Shown here piece after piece: positions 37,738 through 50,278 of a stretch of 64,000 bases of DNA (within the stretch, counting starts at the first letter, position 1; the number at the start of each line of letters is the position of its first letter). The notes under the pieces were generated by a model that worked only from the letters and a program-made list of their open reading frames with translations, did not search any database and was not told where the DNA came from. Origin of the DNA: Carallia brachiata. Its lineage: Eukaryota > Streptophyta > Magnoliopsida > Malpighiales > Rhizophoraceae. The stretch is taken from assembly GCA_021464245.1 (NCBI GenBank), contig JADCRB010000040.1, forward strand, positions 2,510,273 to 2,574,272, read 5' to 3'. A program made the position numbers and the translations under genes.

Positions 37738-38313
37738 CTTCGAAAATACAATTACAAATTATAAATAAAAATTTTAAATTTTTGTGGGGTTGATCTTTAT
37801 ATGAAACCTCTGATTAATACTCCTTTGTAATTTCGTCAAAGGCCACGTGAGTTTAATCTCGAACGAAAAAGATAAATTCCATAGCTTGATCTTAAATGAA
37901 AAAAATGAATTCCACTAAGGGCTGAGGTTTGACCTTAGATGGATGCATTAACTCCGATGAGGGTGGTAGGAGCTTGATCACAAATGGATTGGCTTGACTC
38001 TGGTGAGGGTCGTAGGGGGCTTGATCTTAGACGAACTAACCTGACTCCAGTGAGGGCCATAGGAACTTGATCTCATACAGACTAGATTGACTCTACTGAG
38101 AGCCATATGGGCTTGATCTCAGACAGATATTTAATATTTTAAAATCTTAGATTTTTTATCTAGAAAATCTACCTCAATGACGATCAAAGAGTATACACCC
38201 AAACTATTGAACTGAGAGAGAAAGAAGAGAGCAAAACTTTGCAAAAAGAGGCCTTTTGCTTTGCTCCGGAAATGATTTCAAAGGCTTTGGGGTGAGCCTA
38301 TTTATAGGCTTCA
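37738..38313 (-). repeat. Left LTR of the nested element
   Basis: It aligns from end to end with 41954-42530. The right end is GCCTATTTATAGGCTTCA. The LTR contains a tandem array with a 46-47 bp period, units beginning CTTGATC at 37973, 38020, 38066 and 38112. Confidence 0.9.
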
Positions 38314-39126
38314 ACAATGAATGAGGCCAAAATTGGATGAGCTGATTTTTCACATTGCAAGGGCCCATTATTTTAATTTTTCTAACTGCCACTGCCATTC
38401 TAGATTGCTAACTTCTTTTTTATTTGTGTTTGCAAATATCCCAACTTCAAGGCTTGGTAAGGAGGAACATTGGGACGCGATCTAAACTGAGTCTTAAAGT
38501 CTAGTTTAAAACTTGAGATGTCTTAAGAAACATTAAACCTTAAAGTATTTAGTTCTGACTAATCCAACTAATGTTGAACTTGCAATCTCGCAAAAGATAT
38601 TTTATAGAACTCAAAGTTCCATGGTATAGATAAGGAAGATCCAGTAAACAAAGAACTTGAACCTTCCCTTAGAAAAGGTCTAGTACCATAAAAATTTGAG
38701 GCCAACGCATATAGAGACAGGTTGTAGTGATGACTCTTCTGTTTGTTATTGATCATGACATCAAAGACGTTAGAGGCTAAGATTCAATGACTTTTAAGGA
38801 TCTCTCGAAGGGAACAACTCTTTCTCTTTCTCACTTGTGTATCTCTAGCTTCTTGATTAGAGAATTTTCTAAAAAAAAAGTTTAGGGACTAGCCATCTTC
38901 TATCTTTAGAGAGAAAGACTAGCTGAGGTGTGAGTTTTGTAACTTGAGAATGTAAGGAATATATACACAACATAAGCTTTTTTTTTTAAGTGAAAAAAAA
39001 AAGATATGATGGATCAGGTGGGGCCCTTCTTTATGTCTCCTTCTGGTGTAAGGGACAAACCAAACAGCGACTGACGTGTATTGTAAAAATCAAGACAATA
39101 ACGCTTACCGTAAAAGTCGTTGCACT

Positions 39127-39752
39127 TTATCCTTGTCGGTCGACCTCGCAGGACCCGAGATAGAGCTCCAAGTCAATCGAGTCCATGTTCGGTTTGCTGG
39201 TAACATTGACGCCACTGAAACTTTCTTGCTGATTGACATCGCCAAGGTGTTCTGGAAAAAGAGGCAAAGCTTCTCCCGAATAGCTTCCTACTAGCACAAG
39301 GTTTCCTCTCGGATTGAAGTACCTATAAGAGATAAATCCTTGGGTAGTGCTTGAGGCTTTGTATGATAAGGAGTAAAAACTCCAGAACCAATATGTATAT
39401 TGCAGTAGGCTATAGTTTTGGTTGGAATAGTCTTGAGGGACCATTACAGTGGTGGAGTTTGGAATCGTAACTTCATTTGAGGAAGAAACAATACTGGTAA
39501 AATCTACCATGGGAATAGCTGTAGTGGTAAAAATAGGCTGTACTGCAAAAACAGTAGATCTCTGTGTTGATCTCTCCCTATTTTTTCGGTTTTGAAGCCA
39601 GAAATACACATTTCTTGTTTCAACTGATCCGTACAACTACAGTCATAATGCAAGTTGGAAATGCTGTGATGAATTAGGATAAGTACCTCCATTGTTGTGG
39701 AAGTGCTTTTCCAAGATTTGCATTTGCACCAAACTTAGTTGTCATCTAGTGC
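39127..39752 (-). pseudogene. WUSCHEL-related homeobox (WOX)-like reading frame inside the nested LTR element
   Basis: Read on the minus strand from 39752, homeodomain-like sequence begins, with a TGA (39744-39742) where the conserved TRW tryptophan belongs. Helix 1 resembles QMQILEKHF. Two stops follow near 39640. Helix 3 reads VYFWLQNRKNRERS, close to the WOX consensus VFYWFQNRKARER. An open frame (39636-39127, 169 residues) then carries ALPLFPEH, matching the WUS-box pattern TLxLFP, at about 39250-39277. It ends with DLELYLG, an EAR-like LxLxL motif, at about 39155-39181. This order (homeodomain, WUS box, EAR) is that of WUS-clade WOX repressors. Three in-frame stops make it a pseudogene or a capture in decay. 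The match is by motif only; the region between homeodomain and WUS box matches nothing I know. Confidence 0.65.
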
Positions 39753-39899
39753 ATGGTGACTTATTCTATCCTTAGTCCTGAGGTCTCATCTTTTTTGTTG
39801 AAAAGAAGTAGAAGCTTGACATACGACAAAAGCAAGTAAAGTGTTGAGGCTGGGATAATGATTCAGACTTAAACCCTCGATTGTTTTTATCTTTTTGGC

Positions 39900-40430
39900 T
39901 ATTCACAGTTTATACTTATATGGGTCAGTAGTTTTGGACTGGGTTTTGATTTTTGGTTTTTGAGTCGTTCACAATTTATACTCTTACGGGTTAAGTGTTT
40001 TGGACTGGGTTTTGATTTTCTTGTGTCGTTCGCAGTTTATAATCATATGGGCAAAGAATCTTATTTTACTGTTGTCGTTTCGCCTTTTATACTCTTGTAG
40101 GTTAGGAGTATGCTCTTGTTATTATTGTCGTCTCACTTTTATATTCTTGCAAGTTAGAAGTATACTTTTGTTGTTATTATCATCTCGCCTTTCATACTGG
40201 TGCGGGTAAGGAGTCTACTTTTGTTGTTGTTGTCGTCTTACTTTTCATACTCATGCAAGCTAAAAGTATATTTTTGTTGTTGTTGCCATCTCTTTTTTTA
40301 CATTTGTACGGGTAAGGAGTTTGCTTTTATTGTTGTTGCTGTCTCGCTTCTTATACTCGTACTGGTAAATAGTCTGGTTTTGTTGTTAAATTTTTTATCT
40401 TTTATACTCGTGCGAGGCAGGAGTTTAGGA
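39900..40430. repeat. Minisatellite in the nested element, about 52-bp unit
   Basis: Roughly nine diverged units contain TTTATACTC.TG..GGTAAGGAGT and TTGTTGTTGTTGTCGTCTC. Spacing of the later units is 51-54 bp; the first two are nearer 64 bp. Several units are open in one frame and give leucine-rich, membrane-like translations that are a by-product of the repeat. Confidence 0.85.
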
Positions 40431-40436
40431 TTGAGA

Positions 40437-40640
40437 TTTTTTTTTTTGGACTTGCACTTTTGAATTTGGGTTTTGGGTTTAGATTTAGATTTCAATTTGA
40501 ATTTTGACTTTGAATTTGGATTTTACTTTGAATTTGGATTTGAGTTTTGGATTTGGATTTGGATGGATTTGAATTTTGGTTTTGGATTTGGATTTTGATG
40601 GATTTAGGTTTGGATAGATTTGGATTTTAATGAATTTAGA
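40437..40640. repeat. GGATTT-rich low-complexity array
   Basis: Degenerate repeats of TTTGGATTT and TTTTGAATTT run directly on from the minisatellite and are followed by a T-rich stretch to about 40830. Confidence 0.8.
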
Positions 40641-41203
40641 CCTGTACATGAGTTTCAGAATTTTTTTTCTTCGTTCTTTTTCAATTTTTTTAACTTTTTT
40701 TTCAATTTTTTAATTTTTTTTTCCTTTTCTTTTTTGAAGTTTTTTTTTTTGGATTTTTTTAAATTTTTTTCTTGAATTTTTTTGAAATTTTTTCTCTTTT
40801 CTTGGATTTTTTTTCACTTTACCTATGCAAAGTAACACTTTAAAAATTTATCACTTATTGGGTCAATTCAAATATCTTCTTAGTCTGACAGCATGTAAGC
40901 GTTATTTATGTAAGTTTTTTGAACTAGGTATAGCTTGTCCCACTTGGAAGTGAGCTTGTCATCAGGTCGATGATGTTGTCCCTGTGCTGATCCAATTTGA
41001 TAAGAACCGTGTCCCCAACTAAAAACAATCGAGCACAAATTTCGCGGTTGAATGCATTAGTGAGTTGGGCTTTGTAGCACTTAACTTGGAGTTTTTTCTT
41101 ATCAAGGGCCTCTAATCCGTTGGATATCTTGTCCTACAATTGTTAAAACAGATAACGAAGCGATAGAATTTGAAGGCAGTAGCTGCGTGGGACCGCTTTG
41201 TTG

Positions 41204-41500
41204 TCATTCTGTAATGAAAATGTTGGCTAAAGTTGTTTTTAGAGTGAACCCAAGTAGATATGACTGCGCCTTATTGGTTTTAGGCTCAACTTTTATTGGC
41301 GTCTTTCTTTTGAGGTTGACAATTTGTTGATCTATTTCCTCCAAACCTTTGATTAGTTGTGAAATTCTACTTTCTAATTCTACAATCATATCTTTCGTGC
41401 TAGTTGTGTTAGTCATCAAGACTGTAATGATGTTAGCATTGGCAAATGATACTCCATGGAAGACTGTAGTGGAGCGTTCTTCTAATTTCTCCTGACTCAT
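41204..41500 (-). pseudogene. Short gag-like coiled-coil fragment of the nested element
   Basis: A 98-residue minus-strand frame contains LMTNTTSTKDMIVELESRIS and LIKGLEEIDQQIVNLKRK. It resembles the short N-terminal segment preceding gag in some plant Gypsy polyproteins. It lies at the expected place for a minus-strand element, next to the right LTR. No retrotransposon capsid domain follows. Confidence 0.5.
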
Positions 41501-41953
41501 TTTAGCAAAACAGGTCAGCTTTTATTGTTGTGCTAGTTTTGATGCATTGCCGCCAACTTCAGTCGAGGTAGATGGTTAACTTCTCCGTTTGGTGAAAGAG
41601 TCAAATGAAAAATCTTGTTGCTGTACGAGCTGTAGATTCTCCATTTCAATATGTTGGGCGGCAAAAAACCGTATCCGTACGCGAGTTTATGGATTTGTGT
41701 ACCCAAGTATAGTAGTTAATGCATGCAATGAAACAGTTACCTTTTTGCTGGCAGAGACGGTCTTTATCTTCTTTGGTCATTGATGCGATGGATTTTTACT
41801 TATTTTTGTAACTTTTTTGTTGACTTTTTTTTTTTACTTTGACTCTTTTTTTTGGTTTTTTTTTCAATGAGTAAAAGATAAGAGACAAAGATGTCCCACT
41901 AAGTGTACTAGAGATTTGATGCGACTATAAATTTTGAGTCTTAAGTAGTTAGG

Positions 41954-42530
41954 TGTTGAAAATACAATTACAAATTACAAATAAAAATTTTGAATTTTCG
42001 TGGAATCGATCTTTATGAGAATCCTCTGATTTATACTCCTTTGTGATTTCATCAAAGGCCATATGAGTTTAATCTTGAACGAAAAAGATAAATTTCACAG
42101 CTTGATCTTGAACAAAATAAATGAATTCCACTAAGGGCCGAGATTTGATGTCAGGCAGATGCCTTAACTCCAATGAGAATCGTAAGGGCTTGATCTCAGA
42201 CATACTGGCTTAACTCTGGTGAGGGTTGTAAGAGGTTTGATCTCAAACGGACTGGCCTGATTCCGGTGAGGGCCATAAGCACTCAATTTCAAACGAACTG
42301 GTTTGACTCCATTGAGGACCGTGTCAGGTTGATTTCAAACAGATATTTAATATTTTAATATCTTAAATTTTTTATCTGAAAGATTTACCTCAATGGTGAT
42401 CAGAAAGTATATATTCAAAATATTTAACTGAGAGAAGAAGATGGGAGCAAAACTTTGCAAATGCAAGCTTTTTTGTTTGCTCCGGGAATGATTTCAAAGG
42501 GCTCTAGGTTACGCCTATTTATAGGCTTCA
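41954..42530 (-). repeat. Right LTR of the nested element
   Basis: It starts TGTTGAAAATAC and ends GGCTTCA on the plus strand (TG..CA in both orientations). It carries the same 46-47 bp array at about 42140-42345. Read on the minus strand, a TATA-box-like CTATAAATAGG lies at its start. Confidence 0.9.
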
Positions 42531-42841
42531 AGATTTACATTTTTAGAATGGCAAAATATGAGAATTTTCATTACTCATGTAATAAGTGTGATCACCTGGA
42601 TACTTATCCATAGATTATTATATATACAAGTGACGAGAGTGAGAGATGGCATGTATATGCTAATATTGTCACTACCTTAAAGCTAATCACAACCTCTATG
42701 TCTTTTTCTCTCAATTGTTCTATGTATTTACTCTTCTTAACCTCAACCCATTTTTTTTATTCCTTTTAATCTATTCTCGGAGCTAATTCTCCACCCATAT
42801 TCGAGTCCTTGAGTAAATCCTTCCCTTTTTCTTATATTATA
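42531..42841 (+). repeat. 3' LTR of the Gypsy element, 5' end missing
   Basis: It matches 34284-34591. It begins directly at the right end of the nested element, so about 20 bp or more of the LTR start is absent. Confidence 0.85.
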
Positions 42842-43365
42842 CGACTTGCGTGTCAACGGGTTCTAACAAGTGGTGCAAGTGGATTCGGGCTTAGGAAGAG
42901 AGAGAGACGATGTGGAGAGCAGGAGAGAGAAAGAGAGAGAGAGAGGCCACAACCGTCGAGTCTGCCGTCATCTTGTCCGTTGTTGTCACCCGTTTGCGTT
43001 CACCGCTGCCTCCTTAACTTTAAGGTTTTTTAAAAAAAAATTTTAATAAAATTGAAATTTAAAAATTGAATTTTAGTTTTTTTTTAAAAGAGGATAGAAT
43101 TTCTGTTTTTTTTTTTTTTTTCTATGAAATAAATTTTTTTCTCAAATTGTAGAAAATAGAAAAACGAAAAGAAAGAAAAAAAATATTTTTTTATCCATTC
43201 CTATTTCGTCATGAATTCCTATTTTAGGTGAATTAAGTACCTTAGGTGAATTTTATTTTTTTCAATAAATTCCTTTTTTTTAAATTTAGAAAAAATATAT
43301 TTTTCTTCCTAAATTTTTTTCTTATTTTTACCTTTTTAAAAAAATTTGAAAAAAATATAAATTAT

Positions 43366-43416
<51 letters not shown>

Positions 43417-43680
43417 ATTTTTTGTTAGGATAATTTTTTTTTGAAATAAAAAAAATACATATTATTACTTTTAGATGAATTTTGTTTTTTGAATAAATTC
43501 CTTTTTTATGAAATTTAGAAAAAAAAATTTCAAATTTCAAAAAAAAAAAGAAAATTGTCACATCAGCATCATTTGCTAACGTGGCATATAGAGGGTGAAA
43601 TTTAACAAAAAAAAATAAAATGGGTGAAAAGAAAAAATAAAAAGGTCAAATATAGAGATTGAATTTTTGTTTTATGCCAA
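42842..43680. other. AT-rich spacer between the Gypsy element and repeat B copy 2
   Basis: It contains a GA-rich stretch at about 42895-42945, long A/T tracts and an (AT)n microsatellite. No gene is recognisable. Confidence 0.5.
43369..43412. repeat. (AT)n microsatellite
   Basis: An uninterrupted run of about 22 TA units. Confidence 0.95.
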
Positions 43681-44080
43681 AAAAATTTGTCCCTACATTT
43701 TCTCCATCAATAGCTTTGATCATTTTCAGTTAGTTTCTCATCAAATGTGGCACGTCTGTTGATCAGTGATGTCATGTTATTATTTTTGGATGACATGAAA
43801 TTTTATTAAAAAATTCTGAAAATTGAAAAAACAATTAAAAAATTTCAAAAACATCAAAAAATTATAAACTGAAAAAAGAATTCGAGAAGTTTTTTAAAAA
43901 AATTCAAAAACTCAAATCAAATCTACAAAATTCATAAAAATCTGATATATTTTTAAAAATTATGAAATATTTAAAAATTTAAAAATTCGAAAAACTCTGA
44001 AAATTTATGATTTTTTTATCAAATTTTTGAATTTTCAGATTTTTAACATTTCAAATTTTTTAAAAATATTTTCAGATTTT
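43681..44080 (+). repeat. Repeat B, copy 2
   Basis: This is the same-orientation match to 21661-22000. It lies upstream of mMDH-2, as copy 1 lies upstream of mMDH-1. Confidence 0.8.
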
Positions 44081-44750
44081 ACGTGACTTAAAAAATTAAC
44101 AAAAAATAACCAAAATTATTGAAAAAAAATATAAATTAAATTAAAAAAATAGACACCCAAAATTGAAAAGCTGCAAAACGTGAACGATCCAGTGAGACTT
44201 TTTGCCAAATAATACGGGCCTTGACATATTACTGGGATATTTAATTTGGTTTCGGTTTTTTTTTTTTGTATTTTTTCTTGTTCATTTGTTAGTTTTATCA
44301 ACCAACTCAGCCTAGTTTTTTTTTTTTTTTATTAAAAAAAAACTCAGCCTAGTCCAATTGGTTACTCTGAAAAATGGTAGGGCACAACTCTCAAATACTT
44401 AATAGAGAGACTTTCCCAGTATTTAGATTGATGTGTTTTTTTTTTTTTTTTGGCATATAGATTGAAGTGTTGTATTTGGTGTGGTGTGTTTTGATTTTCG
44501 AATGGTTAATTAGTTTTTGGGTTAAAAAAAATTTAGAGTAATATTATTTGGCTTCATATAAATAGTAATAAATAGTTATATAATTTTATTCAATAATACT
44601 AACAATATTTTTTTTTATTTTTTTTATAAATAATATCATCCAATAATTTATATTATTTTAAAATTACATTATAACTATAATACACAATTTCATTCCAAAA
44701 AGTTATTGGATTTATTTTATATTTTTATTATTTTTTATCAGGATAATACT
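44081..44750. other. AT-rich sequence between repeat B and the inverted-repeat element
   Basis: No gene is recognisable. Long T and A runs occur at about 44258, 44319 and 44437. This stretch corresponds in position to the part of locus 1 occupied by the copia fragment. Confidence 0.45.
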
Positions 44751-45321
44751 AATTTTAGTTCTAAACGTTTATAAATTTTTTAATTTAATAAAAAACCTTT
44801 CAATCTTTTCAATTGAATTCTAAACATTTCCATTCTTTTACAAACGAGTCTTAAACCGTTAAAATTGATTGTTGACAGAACAAAAATGAATTAAAAAAAT
44901 CATATATACGGTTTTTTCCTTATTTTCTAATTGCAATATTTGAAAAAATATTTTAAAATGACAAAAATAATTAAAAAATGATTAATTTTTTAAAAAATGG
45001 CAAAAATAAAATAAAAAATACCCATTATCACTATTTTTTAAATTAGAAGACTCAATTGAAAAATTTTCAGAACATTTAGGACTTAATTAAAAAGTTTTAA
45101 AACATTGAGGACTTGATTGAAACAAAACATACAAAAGAAACCGTATTTAAAATTTTTTTTATTTATCTCTGTTTAGTCAACAGTTCTTTTTAAAAGTTTG
45201 ACTAACTTCCTTAATGGAAAGATTAATTTATTAAAAAAATTAAAAATTTTAAAATTCATTTAAAAAAATTAAAATATTTAAAATTAAACTAAAAAATCTA
45301 TAAACATTTAAAATTAAAATA
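44751..45321. repeat. Inverted-repeat (MITE-like) element upstream of mMDH-2
   Basis: It begins with AATTTTAGTTCTAAACGTTTAT, and its inverse ends at ATAAACATTTAAAATTAAAAT near 45321. It is related to the element at 12954-13360. It ends about 30 bp before the start of homology with the mMDH-1 upstream region and about 210 bp before the mMDH-2 start codon. Confidence 0.6.
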
Positions 45322-45533
45322 AACATATATATTTTTTATCTTGAATTTCAAAACCAGCTGAAACAAAACAAGGCTCCTCGCAAGTATCGAAGTATCAGCC
45401 ACTTGTTCAGTTTCGTCTGAAAAAGGACCTATTTAAGGTTGTGTTAAGGCAGCCCTCTGCTTAGTTTTCCTTGCTCTTCTCTCCCATTTCCATTTTGTGC
45501 CTTTTGGCTTTATCTACAGAAGATTCGTGGAAA

Positions 45534-48416
<2,883 letters not shown>

Positions 48417-48722
48417 AACTAACTTTGTGCTGGTCATATCCTCGGATCATGAAAACATTAAAATTTTGCATTTTCTATTCATCAGTGTTGTATTCATTGC
48501 TGCCAGCAACACCATCTCCGCTGGTTTGTTTTTTGTAGATTAGGCTTAGAAAAACCAGACAGATAGTCTATCAATAATACCGCAACATGAATTGGAAGCC
48601 GCCGGAGGCACTACATTTCATCGGGCAGACAAGGGTATGGTATGCCCTTGGATCAAAGATTGTGACAGCTACTTTCGTTACCATTATGAGAGGAATTAAT
48701 TTGAAGTCATTACTTTGTCTTT

Positions 48723-50278
48723 CTTTCACCCCCCTCCTCCCCTGAAAAACCAACCAGACTGCCCTCAACCCAACCTTTTCCTTCCTTATGTTATTTTTTA
48801 ATAATGTTTCTGATAACATCACTATTAGCGTTGACAACAGACAAAAATGGATGGGCTTAGAGCTGTTAAAAAAATTTACATCAAAACCGTCAGGCATAAA
48901 AGAGGGGGTGGGTGTTGTCCAATACAGAACATGTGGTGAAATACGCTTATTAGCAATTACAAAATGCGATCCCAGACTAATTTCTTACCAGTTTTATCAA
49001 CAAAATGATCTTGCCAACATAGTGAGAGTTTTTCATCACAGCTTCTTGGTTTCATTGAGGGTAAAGACGAGCAAAAATTTCAACTTGAATATGCCTTCAA
49101 TGGTCAATTGCAGAGATTTCTACTGTGCAGAGAAGCAAGGGTCAAGTTACACCCCCGGCTGCAAAAATAACAAACAGAGTGTCATGTTTAACCCAACAGA
49201 AAATTGCTGCCAAAACAAAGCAAAGCTTGCACCATCATCTTTTGTAATGAGAGGCTTCAATTCAAATGCATGCATTGCACACAATTTGACATCTACATAG
49301 TAGTCATATAAAGATTAATGTTCCTAATTGCCTCAGGTTTTACGTTTAGTTACGCTCTCTATTAATAAGTCTGCAAAAGGCAACGAGAAGTTAACGGGTC
49401 TACTAATGTTTAAGCAACAATACATGCCAAGTAGGTAACAGGTTTGGTATTCTAATGCATAAACAAGGTATGGATACTCCAAGCTACAAATTCTCCTTTT
49501 TAAGCATTTTGGACTTCAGTTGCTAGGAGCAGAAAATCACACAGAAGTTGAATGCACTCTTATGCAATTTATAAAATTACAATGGCATCACCTTACAAGA
49601 AGGGAACGAATTGTTTCAGCAAATGATACTAGGCCAAAGTAGAACTTAGGCTCATTAAACAATTTCTATTATTTATGATTAATGATTCTCATTCCAATGC
49701 GTTGATCAATCATTACTCTTTACCTAGGTCTCTTCAACCTCTGCGAGTTGAAATATTATTTTCACCACCAAACTAATCAGTAATGTGCGAATACACCATT
49801 AAACTTCAATTTGTAATGATCACATCACTGAACTCATGTGCCTGTCAATGGTTTATGATGGAATGGTGACATTTCAACAGTCATATTAATTTGTCACAAA
49901 ATGAAATTGGTAGGTGTATTTGCACATTAGTGATAAGTTCAGTGATGAAAAAAAAAATTTCCCTCAGAGAGCATTAGAGGGTATGGACGTACAACATATT
50001 TGACATATAAATATGATCAAGAGATTGAACGGCAAACATTTAAGTTGTCACCAATCACAAATGTCAGCCAGGTCAACGAAATTCACAAAAATATAAATGA
50101 ATCAATTTAATTGCAAACACCGGAGATCTCATATAATCCCATAATATGTTGCCATTAGCCTTACAACCATTATGTGGTCTTTTTCAATAACAACGCTATT
50201 GCAGTTCAAAGAAACAACAGCTCTAGAATTCAATAACAGGAGCAAACCCCTACCTGAATCGAATCATCAACTCCTATG
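48723..50278. other. Intergenic region between mMDH-2 and the GTE gene, with a small inverted-repeat element
   Basis: This holds the 3' ends of two convergent genes. One open frame of 170 residues (48788-49300, plus) has no recognisable domain and no gene-like context, so I do not call it. An inverted repeat lies at 49778-49933. Confidence 0.5.
49778..49933. repeat. Short inverted-repeat element (MITE-like)
   Basis: Left arm CAGTAATGTGCGAATACACC (49778 onward) and right arm GGTGTATTTGCACATTA (to about 49931) are inverted copies of about 33 bp, flanking about 90 bp. It lies in the presumed 3' flank of the GTE gene. Confidence 0.65.

Larger units (their letters stand above)
37738..42530 (-). 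mobile_element. Nested large non-autonomous LTR element (LARD-like) with WOX-like cargo
   Basis: LTRs of 576 and 577 bp (37738-38313 and 41954-42530) flank about 3.6 kb with no recognisable pol. The internal part holds, on the minus strand, a short gag-like fragment near the right LTR and a WOX-like homeobox reading frame near the left LTR, plus minisatellites. Those fragments suggest transcription on the minus strand, but I found no clear primer-binding site or polypurine tract, so the orientation is inferred. It sits inside the Gypsy element, so it arrived later or replaced part of it by recombination. No 5-bp target duplication is visible. Confidence 0.8.
34264..42841 (+). mobile_element. 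Ty3/Gypsy retrotransposon, lacking a recognisable integrase and interrupted by a nested LTR element
   Basis: The 5' LTR (about 34264-34591) is followed by a textbook initiator-Met tRNA primer-binding site, then gag, protease, reverse transcriptase and RNase H on the plus strand. Coding sequence stops at 37735, where a second LTR element (37738-42530) begins. The sequence resumes at 42531 inside the Gypsy 3' LTR. The integrase and the first few bases of the 3' LTR are missing. Confidence 0.9.

Noticed and set aside
39900..40430. CRISPR-like regular spacing of repeats
   Set aside because: The unit repeats directly without unique spacers, and the window is plant nuclear DNA, so this is a minisatellite.
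40000..40495. Leucine-rich, membrane-like open frames at 40000-40463
   Set aside because: They arise from the 52-bp minisatellite and change frame with each indel between units.
42809..43033. Arg/Glu-rich open frame at the right end of the Gypsy element
   Set aside because: It starts inside the 3' LTR and runs through a GA microsatellite-like stretch; composition explains it.
48788..49300. A 170-residue plus-strand open frame between mMDH-2 and the GTE gene
   Set aside because: No recognisable domain, no gene-like codon pattern, and it lies in the convergent 3' flanks of two genes. Length alone is not enough.
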